Assembly (NCBI RefSeq): GCF_030272615.1
Contig: NC_081412.1
Span: 24,119,860 to 24,183,859 of the forward strand
DNA from: Cryptomeria japonica
Lineage: Eukaryota; Streptophyta; Pinopsida; Cupressales; Cupressaceae
Direction: 5' to 3'
Length of the DNA stretch: 64,000 nt
A model generated the notes under the pieces. The model did no database searches, had not been told where the DNA came from, and saw nothing but the letters and a program-made list of their open reading frames with translations. Shown here piece by piece: positions 33,593 through 45,776 of this stretch. A program made the translations under genes and the position numbers. Numbering within the stretch: position 1 is the stretch's first letter; every line of letters begins with the position of its first letter.

Positions 33593-33758
33593 GTATTTAT
33601 TGTAATGTAATGTTCAACGCTCGTGGTGATGGAAATTTGAAGGAAGGAAGTCAAAATTGGGCGTCTCAGAAAAATTGGGTCGCGTCAATGTTCAACGCTC
33701 GTGGTCATGTCATTTCGCAGCCAAATTTCAATGAAGTAATTTCACTCGTGGTCACGTG
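33592..33758 (-). promoter_or_regulatory. candidate terpene synthase promoter (TATA-like, G-box)
   Basis: On the minus strand CAATAAATACC (33594-33604) is a weak TATA-like element about 120 bp before the ATG at 33474. A palindromic G-box, CACGTG, sits at 33753-33758; the related modules have CATCTG or CATGTG at that place. The ATG context (AAAGAATGGC) is good for plants. Evidence is by position and motif only. Confidence 0.4.
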
Positions 33759-33960
33759 CGCAAAAACGAGACAGTATTAAATCGGGATATAGTTGGTAGA
33801 GAGTGCATGTATACATCTTGCTTTATTTTTTTGCATGCTTTGCATTTACATTTTCGCACTGATTTTTTCATGCCTGATTTAATTTTTTTATGCTAATCAA
33901 TCATTAATTCTGAATTTTAATAAAGTTTTAATAAGCGGGCCTTTAATAAATAAATTTTAG
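33687..33960. repeat. terpene synthase upstream segment
   Basis: It matches 16924-17280, 42628-42990 and, in part, 43340-43570. All lie on the 5' side of minus-strand first-exon relics. Confidence 0.8.
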
Positions 33961-34072
33961 AAAAAAAAATCATTTTTTTTTGGTCGATAAAGGCAAAGCC
34001 ATAGAACTTAAAATCACAAAAAGATAGGGGAGAGCATATCTCTCAAAATTTGAATGGAGGCAACTGCAACGG

Positions 34073-34888
34073 TTATGCTCTTGGCACACGACCCCGACCC
34101 CTTCTACGACCACGACCGCTTGGACGACCCCTGCTACGGCCCGAACCACTGCTCCCACCACTTTCAGAGACACTCGACGCGACAACCTAAGATTCTCCAC
34201 TCGGGAGAGGAGGGTCGATATGTTCTTCTTCCTGAAGGAAGCCATCAAGAATTGCATACTCTTCAAGTCCTCCTTATTATGGTCTCCAGGCTGATTAGGG
34301 AGGATTCTCCACTTCAAATAGTCTACAACCGTTGAAACATTTTGCCTGTACTTTCTCCTAGCAGGCCCTTTTACGTCCAAAAGGAGATGATAGAAGGTGA
34401 CATTTTCTGCTTCTCCATGGGTAGCCTCAATATCTGTAAGCCTCGAGACACTCGATGACATTTTATCCTTCTTCATGGGTAGCCTCAATATCTGCAAGCC
34501 GCGGAACACTCGAACTAGGTAGGGCATAATATAAGACCTTGTCAAGTCCACCTAATAGTTCAGGCTCAAAGAGCTCGGAGGCCAAGGCAGAGGTGATACC
34601 TTCAGAGAACCCTGCATCAAGAACAGTACCCATGAACCGAGAGGAAATCTACGTGTTATCCTTGTAGAATTCCTTTCTATCCTGGTGACCTTGACCCAAT
34701 ATCGTTTTTGTTGCGATGAGAACGAGAGGGTGAACCGTGCGGAGCAAGCGCTTGAGTCCGAGGTCTGTTATTTCCTTGAAGCAACATTGATGAACAGGGC
34801 TAGAAAGAGAGATTTGTGTTTCAACCCCAAGGCAAAGAATGGGGTGTGAAGATAGATTGATAACAATCCTGGAAGGAGGCTCCGCCAT
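34073..34888 (-). pseudogene. broken gene for an unrecognised RG-rich protein
   Basis: The reading starts MAEPPSRIVINLSSHPILCL, passes ITDLGLKRLLRTVHPLVLIA, hits TAG at 34649 and goes on in frame (SSRFMGTVLDAGFSEGITSA, LFEPELLGGLDKVLYYALPS). A 58-bp tandem duplication (DIEATH repeated, about 34400-34520) shifts the frame; after it follow ENVTFYHLLLDVKGPARRKY and STVVDYLKWRILPNQPGDHN. The frame shifts again (EEYAILDGFLQEEEHIDPPL), a second TAG follows, and the end is an RG-rich tail (GSGRSRGRPSGRGRRRGRGR) and TAA. No intron is visible. The total is a multiple of three, about 272 codons. RG-rich tails are common in RNA-binding proteins, but no family is recognised. Confidence 0.65.
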
Positions 34889-35126
34889 TGCCAATTCTGA
34901 AGCAAAGAAACCTTGCAGAAAAAACAAGAAAGTCGAGCAACCTGCAAGGAATGGGTTACGAAAAAAGACGAATCGAATTGTTGAAGAGGGTGAAATTCCT
35001 TCAATTAAGATGGAAATTATTCCACTCGAGAGAAGTTTGCCGCCTTCATTATTGGATTGTATTATAGGGCCTAGCCAACCTGCGAGCATATGCAAACTTC
35101 TTCTCTTTGCCCTTAGATACGCCTAG
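34839..35126 (+). CDS. unrecognised ORF, second copy of the 13955 ORF
   Basis: It reads KPCRKNKKVEQPARNGLRKK, NRIVEEGEIPSIKM and ends CKLLLFALRYA. It lies head to head with the RG-rich pseudogene and overlaps its 5' end. Compared with 13955-14220 the first changes are silent, the later ones not. Function unknown; it could be a promoter-proximal exon of an unseen gene. Confidence 0.35.
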   Translation: MGCEDRLITILEGGSAIANSEAKKPCRKNKKVEQPARNGLRKKTNRIVEEGEIPSIKMEIIPLERSLPPSLLDCIIGPSQPASICKLLLFALRYA

Positions 35127-35129
35127 ACA

Positions 35130-36233
35130 ACCTCAAAATGGAGATGCCATCATGACATAAAATTGATTAACACATCAAATCATTTAAAGTTGTTCGCTTT
35201 AAGCTCATTCTCATCCAACTTTTCTTTCTAACCTCATAGTCATCTGAGCAAACTACCTAGTAATCCTCCATAAGATAAGGCGAGTGGCAACTGTTGTTAA
35301 TGAATTCGAAGATGAAGAGCTTTTTCTATATTTAGAGGGGGGATTCCATACAAGGTTTTCAAATCAAAATTTTTAAAGCTGTCTACCAATCATAATTTTG
35401 AGCATCTAGAGTATCCTAGAGGTACTTGTGTAGTGGTTTCTTTGAATCTGAGCTTAATCTTGTTGTAGAGTAAGGATTCATCACCACTTCTTCATCAATA
35501 GTTGCAACATGTGCCTTTTGAGTTTGAAATAATTGGCTAGGAAGTTTTTCCCAATGGATTTTCTCCTTTTCCTATTGGTTTTGATTTGGTACATCATTAG
35601 TCTTTCTTCCAAGACTCAAATCACCTTTTATCAATCTAGTTACGCTTAAGGGCTGTACTAATTAAGTTGTGATATTCTACCTAGAATATTTCTTCTACAT
35701 AATTTTTTTCTTGTTGATGTTGTCGACTATGGATAAGCTTGTTGAGGTGTACTTTCTTGCATAGAGTTTCATAACCCATAATCTAGTGAGCAACTGTTAT
35801 TCTTGCTAGCCCATCCTCTTGCTAATATATTTGTCAATCATGTTGTGATTTTAGCAAATCCATTTTGAATATTGCATTGCACATTCTATATTTTAGTTTA
35901 TCCCTTAACTTGTTGATATTAACAATCTATTCTAAGATCTTGGCTATTCCTACAAGAAATGTCAATAGCCTAGATAATCTTAAAATGCCACAATAATATA
36001 GAGGCAAGCAAGCTTAACCCAAATAAGAATAGAAGAGGATGGTACAGGAGCTTATTTGGATCAAAATAAAGAAACTAGAATTTGGTGCTTAACTAACTAC
36101 CATCTAAAAACAAATTGTGAGAATCTAAAATAATATCAATGTCTTTTAATGAAACATGACCAATATTTAAGTAAATCGGTCAAAATTGACCACAATTCAT
36201 ATGTTAAGCATATATTTTCAAATTCTTCTCCAT

Positions 36234-36287
<54 letters not shown>

Positions 36288-36590
36288 TATTTTAAAAAAG
36301 GGTATTTTGTCCTTGTAGGCATGAATAGATGATGATTATACCAATTTAAGTGTTTTGAATCGGAATTCCTAGTAACAATAGTTAGCCTTCAATTTTTTAA
36401 CAAATTATATTCATTGATTTTAAACGTTATTCTTAAACACCAAATAGGTTAATAGGTTAAAGGTATATTCTTGCTAATAAAAATATTAAAATTGCTTGCC
36501 ACTTTTATATGTTATTAGAGTTTAAATTGTTTTTTATTCTTTAACAATTTAATCCCGTTACATGTTTAAATAAAGTATGTAGGGGGCTTA
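35130..36590. repeat. repeat module M, copy 3
   Basis: Same module as 14220-15640, with the longest (TG)n tract in the window at 36236-36286. No gene is seen. Confidence 0.85.
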
Positions 36591-38170
36591 AGATGTATAA
36601 ACTAATTTTGTTTGTATCATATTTTGGGGGAGGAGAAACATATGAAATTCAAACACCTTCACCTTCCTCCTTTTTAATTTTGTTTGTATCATATTTTGGG
36701 GGAGGAGAAACATGTGAATAATAGAGAGTACAAGTGCAGAAAAAGAAGGAATGGGAAGAATGTGATTGCAGAAAAGAAGGAATGGGAAGAGGTATTTATT
36801 GTAATGTAATGTTCAACGGTCGTGGGATGGACCCAAATAAGTTTCAAGGAAGAAAATGTTGATATTTGGGCGTGTGAGACAAAGATGGAGATGGAGAGTC
36901 GTGTCAAGGTATTACGCTCGTGGTCATTTAGCTGCCAAATTTTAATGAAGGAATTTCAGTCGTCGTCATTTAGCAGCGAAAATTCAATGAAAGGTATTTC
37001 ACTCGTGGTCATTCAGCAGCGAAATTTTAGGGCATCGTAATGAGTGAATTTTAATGAAGTGGGGTTTTAGTAATTAAATTTAAGAAAAATATATATATTT
37101 GATCATGTATTATTTTTTGAATTAGCATTCAATGAGGGCTAGTAGTTCTAGTCATTGTGGTATTATATCAATTGAAGAGTATCTTAAAATAGTTATCCAC
37201 TTCGAAACATATCTTTGCAAAGTAAAATATTTCTATATTTATATGATAAGCTTCTATATCTAGAGATCAAGTGTCTATGTATTTAACTCAATCCAATTCA
37301 ATTACTGTAGGATATGTACCAATCATAATTTTGAGCATCGAGAGTATCCTAGAGATACTTGTGTAGTGCTTTCTTCTAATCTGAACTTAATCTTTTTGTA
37401 AAGGATTCATCCACCAATTTCTCATTCTCGAAAATTTGACAAGTATGATCTATTGTAGCATAATATGCATGTGATCCAATTTGATAAGGATGACTCTGTG
37501 TACTAATTTTTTTTATCATCCTTTAAGCCTCAATGAAATTGTATACTTGTCATTTTATAGAGAGAATAGCTCCATGGTCATTCATGCACAAAGTAATATA
37601 ATGGTTCATTAGGTGAATTCAAAATCCTAAATATGGCAATCATAAGTGATAGGGGGCATTTCCTATCTCAATTACAACTTGAATAGTGTGTTTTGTCATA
37701 GTGAGTTGTTTCCTTGATTTTCAAGGTGTTATTAGGATGCTTTACATCTTAGTTTAAAGTTGGCAATTGCTAGGGTCCATTAAAGTGCTTGTCTCACCCC
37801 AAACTATGTTGAATGTAATTAACTCAAGTATTTTGACACTTGTGTGTGCTTGTATGTGTGCATGCTTGTGCATTTGTCAATTAGTTATCCTAGTTATATT
37901 AAGTTCTGGAGTGGTTGGGTGATGGATTCCATGGTTTTTTTTTTAATTAACAAAAGAAATTAGTTATGAAATTTCTTAAATGGTAGAAGCCCTACTCCAA
38001 ACAAATGGCTTGAAAACTGGTGAAGGGACACCCATCTCAACAACACCAATATGAAATTGAATACCTCATTGTACTAATGGATAGGAGGAAACATAGGCAT
38101 GCTACTTGGGTGGGCCTCTATGAGAAGTACTTTCCACTTTAATAATAAATTGGCAGCACATGTTTTGACA
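36591..38170. repeat. terpene synthase 5' region and repeat module P, copy 1
   Basis: 36720-38170 matches 44440-45776. It begins with the 5' repeat region of the terpene synthase family (here without a first exon next to it) and continues with AT-rich sequence without genes. A 54-bp direct duplication (TTTGTTTGTATCATATTTTG) is at 36607 and 36679. Confidence 0.75.
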
Positions 38171-39080
38171 TTCTATGAATTAATGAATGATTTTATTTTT
38201 CTTAAATCACAATGAATATTATCCTTCAATTAATGAATCTAACTACAATTATATTTGGTTGTAATAAAATTTGTAATCATTGTTTACCTATATGTATATA
38301 GAAAAAAAGGGGATCGTAAGATAGTGTTAGCCTTTAGGAAGACCAAAGCAATAAATAATATTAAATATAATGCGAAATAAAAGAGGTAGAAATAAAAATT
38401 CACAACAAAACATATTGTTATTGTGGTTCACCCAATGTGGGCTACATCTAGAGAGAAACAACTATCCACTTTCTTTTTATTATCTACTCAAGAAAAAATT
38501 ATGTAATCAGATGGTTTTTCACATTACATATCCACTTATTTATCAATCTCTTTTGCCATTTAACAAAATGTTTGAATTGCCAAGATCAACAAGCAAACAC
38601 CAAACTTCCATAAACCATGAGCACATAAAGAGTCAAATGATCAATATCAAATATTTAAGTAAAATGCACATAAAGGCTTGAATATATAAGCAAGCTAGAA
38701 GAGGTAGATAGGTTGGATACAACAATTGGCTAACCCTCCAAAGATGGTAGACATTCTAAGGTAAATGCTCGTCCAGTCATATGCACAAATAAGAGATGGT
38801 TGGTGAAGGAATTTAGATGTAAGGTAGAGAGAAAAACATGTAAATATTTCGACATAAAAGAAAAAGGTAGATGTAGAAATATGGACTATATTGTCTAAGG
38901 TTGTTTTTAAAATCTAGGGTAGGAAGTTTGATAAAACAAACATTGTAGAAATTTCAAAGACAAGCTACACAGATAATATTGACAAAGTTACAAAAAATAT
39001 AACCAATAATTATATAATAATGTCAACAATCAAATGTGAAAATGTGAAAGATATAGGATTTAAGAGGAATCATTGTCATT

Positions 39081-39164
<84 letters not shown>

Positions 39165-39199
39165 AATAAATGTCATAGGTGTAGGATTTATGAGGTGTT
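38171..39199. other. no gene seen; (GA)n microsatellite
   Basis: AT-rich sequence with a (GA)n tract of about 80 bp at 39084-39163. A 103-residue frame at 38370 shows no family features. Confidence 0.6.
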
Positions 39200-39283
39200 G
39201 TTGTAACCCAAGAGGTTAAGAGATAAGGATTCAACTACCAATTTCTCATTCTTGGAAATTTGACAAGTTGCTACTGCAGCCAT
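39200..39283 (-). pseudogene. terpene synthase first-exon relic, copy B
   Basis: ATG at 39283 (minus) reads MAAVATCQISKNEKLVVE, almost identical to the first exon at 33474 but without its internal duplication. The frame then enters other sequence. Possible splice donor right after the EKL codons (TTGGTAG). Confidence 0.55.
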
Positions 39284-39339
39284 TCTTTCTATGCTGCTTT
39301 TTTTGAAATATCCAACACCTCAAATAATAAACTATGATA

Positions 39340-40740
39340 GCATGGTCATAATCATTTGAAGCTATATGCTTTAAGCTCATTCTCATCCAACTTCTCTTCC
39401 TAGCCTCATAGTCATCTCAGCAAACTACCTAGTAATCCTCCATAAGATAAGGAGAGTGGTAGTTGTTGTTAATGAATTCAAACATGAAGAATTTAAATTG
39501 CTATATTAGAGGGGGATTCCATACAAGGTTTTCAAATCAAAATTTTTAAAGCTATGTACCAATCATAATTTTGAGCATCTAGAGTATCCTAGAGGTACTT
39601 ATGTAGTGGTTTCTTTGAATCTGAACTTAATCTTTTTGTAGAGTAAGGATTCATCACCACTTCTTCATCAATAGTTGCAACATGTGCCTTTTGAGTTTGA
39701 AATAATTGTCTAGGAGGTTTTTCCCAATGGACTTTCTCCTTTTCCTATTGGTTTTAATCTGGTACATCATTAGTCTTTGTTCCAAGACTCAAATAACTTT
39801 TTATGAATCTAGTTACGCTTAAGGGCGGTACTAATTAAGTGTGTGATATTCTACCTAGAATATTTCTTCTACATAATTTTTTCTTGTTGATGTTGTCTAC
39901 TATGGATAAGCTTGTTGAGGTGTACTTTCTTGCATAGAGTTTCATAACCGATATTCTAGAGAGAAATTGTTATTCTTGCTAGCCCATCCTCTTGCTATAT
40001 ATTTGTCAATCATATTGTGGTTTTAGAAAATCCATTTTGACTATTGCATTGCACATTCTATATTTTAGTTAATCCCTTAACTTGTTGATCTTAACAATCT
40101 ATTCTAAGATCTTGGCTATTCCTACAAGAAATGTCAATAGCCTAGATAATCTTAAAATGCCACAATAATATAGAGGCAAGCAAGCTTAACCCAAATAAGA
40201 ATAGAAGAGAATGGTACAGGAGCTTACTTGGATCAAAATAAAGAAACTAGAATTTGGTGCTTAACTAACTACCATCTAAAAACAAATGGTGAGAATCTAA
40301 AATAATATCAATGTCTTTTAATGAAACATGACCAATATTTAAGTAAATCGGTCAAAATTGACCATAATTCATATGTTAAGCATATATTTTCAAATTCTTC
40401 TCCATGTGTGTGTGTGTGTGTGTGATATTTTAAAAAAGGGTATTTTCTCCTTGTAGGCATGAATATATGATGATTATGCCAATTTAAGTGTTTTTAATCG
40501 GAATTCCTAGTAACAATAGTTAGCCTTCAATTTTTTAACAAATTATATTCATTGGTTTTAAACGTTATTCTTAAACACCAAATAGGTTAATAGGTTAAAG
40601 GTATATTCTTGCTAATAAAAATATTAAAATTGTTTGCCACTTTTATATGTTATTAGAGTTTAAATTGTTTTTTATTCTTTAACAATTTAATCCCGTTACA
40701 TGTTTAAATAAAGTATGTAGTAGCTTAAGATGTATAAACT
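39340..40740. repeat. repeat module M, copy 4
   Basis: Same module as 14220-15640, (TG)n tract at 40405-40424. No gene is seen. Confidence 0.85.
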
Positions 40741-41964
40741 AATTTTGTTTGTATCATATTTTGGAGGAGGAGAAACATTTGAAATTCAAACACCTTCACT
40801 TTCCTCCTTTTTAAATAGAAAATCCTTATTTATATAAAAATTCACAATTTCCATCATCACTTGCTTGGTAAAATGGTACAAGATGACTCATTGCCACAAA
40901 GAATCCTTTATTCTATCTTTATCCACAAATAAAGAGTTATGACTTACATTTTTCCTTAGAATATACAAAGAAATATGAAATTCAAAAAGTGGAGCCTGTA
41001 TTTTAATTGAATATATATAATATAGCACTTTGTATTCAGTATATCCTTAGCCATCATAATAAATAACTACCTCTTGCAATCACTTAGGCAACTTCATATC
41101 TACTCTAATTTTTCATATGTTTCATAAATTTAATATATTGCTCCTCATAGTAATGCCAATAGCTCCCAATCCTTAACTCCACAATATTACAAAGCTAAGG
41201 AAGCTTAACTCAGACAATAATAGAAGAGAATGATTCTTTATTTGGATCAAAAGTAGGAAATTTGAATTTTCTTCACAATTAAATAGCATCTAAAAAATGA
41301 AACCAGTAGTTTTTATAAAGTGTAATAAATAGTTAAATAACTCATTCAAATTTGGCCATAATCCATTGTATTAACATATAAAAGAATATTTTTTCAAATT
41401 CTTATACATATATGTACAAAATCCTCATATTTAATTATATACAATTTACATGCTATTAAGAGGATCCCAAAATAGAGCCAAAATGCTTATCTTGTTTATA
41501 GTGTCCTTACCATTTTTTCTCTTCAACATGTTTTTCAATCCCCTAGAGGTGATATATAAAATTCTAACTTTTAAGATTCATAACCCGCGAAACTCTATTA
41601 CTCCTAAATTCCTTCCAAGAAAAAGAATAGGATTTTAAAGATTTTTTTGTCAAAGATTAATTCAATAAAAAAAATCATAACTCGATTATTTGTATCCTAT
41701 CCTAATTAATAGGGATTGTATGAACATCTAACACGGTGCTATCAAAAGGACATACATGTGAAAGTAATTTAAATTTTTAATTGTTTGAATTTAATTTTTG
41801 TCATTGCATCAAGTGACATATTGACAAGTGATATCCTATGATGAAATGCATTATGAAGACTATTATAAATGGTTCTTTCTAGTGGTGTTAACCAAGGGAG
41901 GTTCGGTGTGTGAGACAAGGACAAATAGTTAGAGGTGGTTCCAAAACAAAGGAAGAGGAAGGTG
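40741..41964. other. no gene seen
   Basis: AT-rich sequence with short chance frames. 40830-40900 matches 44278-44350, which adjoins another first-exon relic. Confidence 0.5.
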
Positions 41965-43345
41965 TCATAGGATAAATCTATGGTGGATTTTATGAAGTAC
42001 TTGGACAAAGAGATTAAAGTTTCTTTGAGAAGTTGGATTGTCATAATTTGGGAAATCTCTAATGGTTTAGATAGGTCCACTAACAGATGTATTCATGAGG
42101 CATTGTCTAAGATTCTTTTGGATTTAGCATACAATTGCAAGCATTGGAACACCTTTGAAATTGTAGAATCATTAAATCTATTGGATATTGATGTTGCTAG
42201 GACATGTTGTTGTCATTGATTTCAACATAATCTTGTGTTCTGGTGTTGTAGAAAGTTATTTGGTGATCCGATGTCTGCAGTGAGTTGGTCTGGTGGTTGG
42301 GATACTGAATCAACTAGAGATACTTCATTTATTCTGTGATGCTATGTGGCAATTTGGTCGAGTTGTGGATTTTGGCATAAAGATTGTTCTTTTGTGCTCT
42401 GTAGTTGGCAGAGTCCAGTATTTGATCCGTTGTGCTCCGATATGATCATATTTTTGGTTGCGGATCTGGGAGAGTATTTTGGATGTTCATGTGTATCTTT
42501 ATCTCAAATGGTTCATGATTCAGTGCTCCGCAAGTTATCTTTCTAGTCCAAATTATTGCTGATAAGTGTTCTTGAGTGTTAGCGTGTTGATCGATGAAGA
42601 TTTGAATAAAGTTGGAGATGAAGGGTTGCGTCAATGTTCAACACTTGTGGTCATGTCATTTCGCAACCAAATTTCAATGAAGTAAATTCACTCACGGTCA
42701 AACTGTGTGCAAATACAAGACAATATTAAATTGGGATAGTTGGTAGAGAGTGCATGTATACGTCTTGCTTTCTTTTTTTCTTTTCTTTGCATTTACATTT
42801 TCTCACTAATTTTTTCGTGCCTATTCTTTTCTCGAGATTTAATTTTTTTATTCCTTTTACAAACTTTTTATGCTAATCAATCATCACACGATAAAGTTTC
42901 AAATCAAGGGAAATTTTAGGGTATTATAATCAATGAATTTTAATAAGTTTTTAATAATTGAGTCTTTAATAAGTAAATTTTAGAAAAAAAAAAGTCATTT
43001 GATCATCAAATTTTGTATAATATTTCAAACTAGCAGTTAATAAGGGCTACTGGCTCTAGTCATTTTGATAGTATACCAACTCAAGGGTGTCTTGAATGGT
43101 TATCCACTTCAAAGCATATCCTTGCAAAGCAAAATCTTTTTATATTTAGATTATAAGATTCTATATCTAGAGACCAAGCACCTATATATTAAACCCTTGA
43201 ATTAAGTTCACCAATGTAGGCTACGTACCAACCATAATTTTGAGCATCCAAGAGTATCCTAAAGGTTCTTTGTGTAGCGGTTTCTTTGAATCTGAACTTA
43301 ATCTTCTTTTGACTAAGGATTCATCCACAAATTTCTCAGTCATTT
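41965..43345. repeat. repeat module N, copy 2
   Basis: It matches 16255-17612 along its length, including two open frames at 41980 and 42346 that are not supported as genes. Confidence 0.85.
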
Positions 43346-43699
43346 CGCAGCCAAATTTCAATGAAGTAATTTCACTCGTGGTCATGTGCGCAAATACGAG
43401 ACAGTATTAAATTGATATAGTTGGTAGAGAGTGCATGTATACATCTTTGCTTTATTTTTTTTGCAATCTTTGCATTTACATTTTCTCACTGATTTTTTCA
43501 TGCTTTCTCTTTTCTCCAGATTTCATTATTTTATTCGTCTTAGAAACTTTTTATACTAATCAATCATTATCCAGAGACGAAGCATCTATATATTCAACCC
43601 AATTCAGTTCAGCAATGTAGGTTGCATACCAACCATAACCTTGAGCATCCAAGAGTATTCTAAAGGTACTTGTGTAGTGGTTTCTTTGTATCTGAACTT

Positions 43700-43773
43700 A
43701 ATCTTGTTCTGAGTAAGGATTCAACTACCAATTTCTCATTCCTGAAAATTTGACAAGTTGCTACTACAGCCAT
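43700..43773 (-). pseudogene. terpene synthase first-exon relic, copy C
   Basis: ATG at 43773 (minus) reads MAVVATCQIFRNEKLVVES. It lies between module N copy 2 and a shortened module M (43800-44230). No downstream exon is found. Confidence 0.5.
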
Positions 43774-43799
43774 TCTTTCTATGCTGCTTTTTTTGAAAT

Positions 43800-44230
43800 A
43801 TCCAACGCTTCAAATAATAGACTATGATAGCATGGTCATAATCATTTGAAGCTATCTGCTTTAAGCTCATTCTCATCCAACTTCTCTTTGTGGCCTCATA
43901 GTCATCTCAGCAAACTACCTAGTAATCCTCCATAAGATAGGGAGAGTGGTAGTTGTTGTTAATGAATTCAAACATGAAGAACTTAAATTGCTATATTAGA
44001 GGGGGATTCCATACAAGGTTTTCAAATCAAAATTTTTAAAGCTATGTACCAATCATAATTTTGAGCATCCAAGAGTATCCTAGAAGTTCTTGTGGAGTGG
44101 TTTCTTTGAATTTGAACTTAATCTTGTTGTAGAGCAAGGATTCATCACCACTACCATCTAAAAACAAATGGTGAGAATATAAAATAATATTAAATCAATC
44201 AAAATTGGTCATAATTCATTATATTAGCAT
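43800..44230. repeat. repeat module M, copy 5, internally deleted
   Basis: It begins like the other M copies, but at about 44152 jumps forward to the part with CTACCATCTAAAAACAAATG, losing some 600 bp. Confidence 0.75.
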
Positions 44231-44396
44231 ATAATTTAAGGAGAAAATGTGTTTCCTCTTTTTTAAATAGATTATCCTTGTTTATATAAAAATTCACAAT
44301 TTCCATCATCACTTGCTTGGTAAAATGGCGCAAGATGACTCCTTGCCACCAAGAATCCTTCCTTCTATATTTTGACCAAGTTGCGACTGCAGCCAT
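44199..44396 (-). pseudogene. terpene synthase first-exon relic, copy D
   Basis: ATG at 44396 (minus) reads MAAVATWSKYRRKDSWW. It shares the first six codons and the upstream 5' region (44440-44560) with the copy at 33474, then diverges. No further exon follows. Confidence 0.4.
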
Positions 44397-44439
44397 TCTT
44401 TGTTTCAAATGTGAAACGCTTGGAATAATAATAATAATA

Positions 44440-45776
44440 GAGAGTATGAGAGCGCAGAAAAGAAGGAAGGTATGAAATAGGTAGAGAGTGTCATTCAACG
44501 CTCGTGGGATGGACCCAAATAAGTTTGAAGGAAGAAAATGTTGATATTTGGGCGTGTGAGACAAAGATGGAGATGGAGAGTCGTGTCAATGTTCAACGCT
44601 CGTGCTCATTTAGCTGCCAAATTTTAATGAAGGTATTTCACTCGTGGTCATTCAGCAGCGAAATTTTAGGGCATCGTAATGAGTGAATTTTAATGAAGTG
44701 GGGTTTTAGTAATTAAATTTAAGAAAAAAATATATATTTGATCATGTATTATTTTTTGAATTAGCACTCAATGGGGGCTAGTAGTTCTAGTCATTGTGGT
44801 ATCTTAAAATAGTTATCCATTTCGAAGCATATTTTTGCAAAGTAAAATCTTTCTATATTTTAAGAGATCGAGTGTCTATGTATTTTTAGAGATCAAGTGT
44901 CTATGTATTTAACTCAATCCAATTCAATTAGTGTATGATATGTACCAACCATAATTTTGAGCATCGAGAGTATCCTAGAGATACTTGTGTAGTGGTTTCT
45001 TCGAATCTGAACTTAATCTTTTTGTAAAGGATTCATCCATCAATTTCTCTTCTCATAAATTTGACAAGTATGATCTGTTGTAGCATAATATGCATGTGAT
45101 CCAATTTGATAAGGATGACTCTGTGTACTATTTTTTTTTATCATCCTTTAAGCCCCAATGAAATTGTATACTTGTCATTTTATAGAGAGAATAGCTTCAT
45201 GGTCATTCGTGCACAAAGTAATATAATGGTTCATTAGGTGAATTCAAAATCCTAAATATGGTAATCATAATTGATAGGGGGCATTTCCTATCTCAATTAC
45301 AACTTGAATAGTGTGTTTTGTCATAGTGAGTTGTTTACTTGATTTTCAAGGTGTTACTAGGATGCTTTATATCTTAGTTTAAAGTTGGCAATTGCTAGGG
45401 TCCATTAAAGTGCTTGTCTCACCCCAAACTATGTTGAATGTAATTAACTCAAGTATTTTGAGACTTGTGTGTGCTTATATGTGTGCATGTTTGTGCATTT
45501 GTCAATTAGTTATCCTAGTTATATTAAGTTCTAGAGTGTCTGAGTGATGGATTCCAGGGTTTTTTTTAATTAACAAAAGAAATTAGTTATGAAATTTCTT
45601 AAATGGTACAAGCCCTACTCCAAACAAATGGATTGAAAACTGGTGAAGGGACATCCACCTCAACAACACCAATATGAAATTGAATACCTCATTGTACTAG
45701 TGGATAGGAGGAAACATAGGCTTGCTACTTAGGTAGGCCTCTATTAGAAGTAATTTACACTTTAATAATAAATTGT
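44440..45776. repeat. repeat module P, copy 2
   Basis: It matches 36720-38170 up to ACTTTAATAATAAATTG, where the plus-strand LINE begins at 45777. In copy 1 the sequence goes on differently (GCAGCACATG). Confidence 0.8.
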
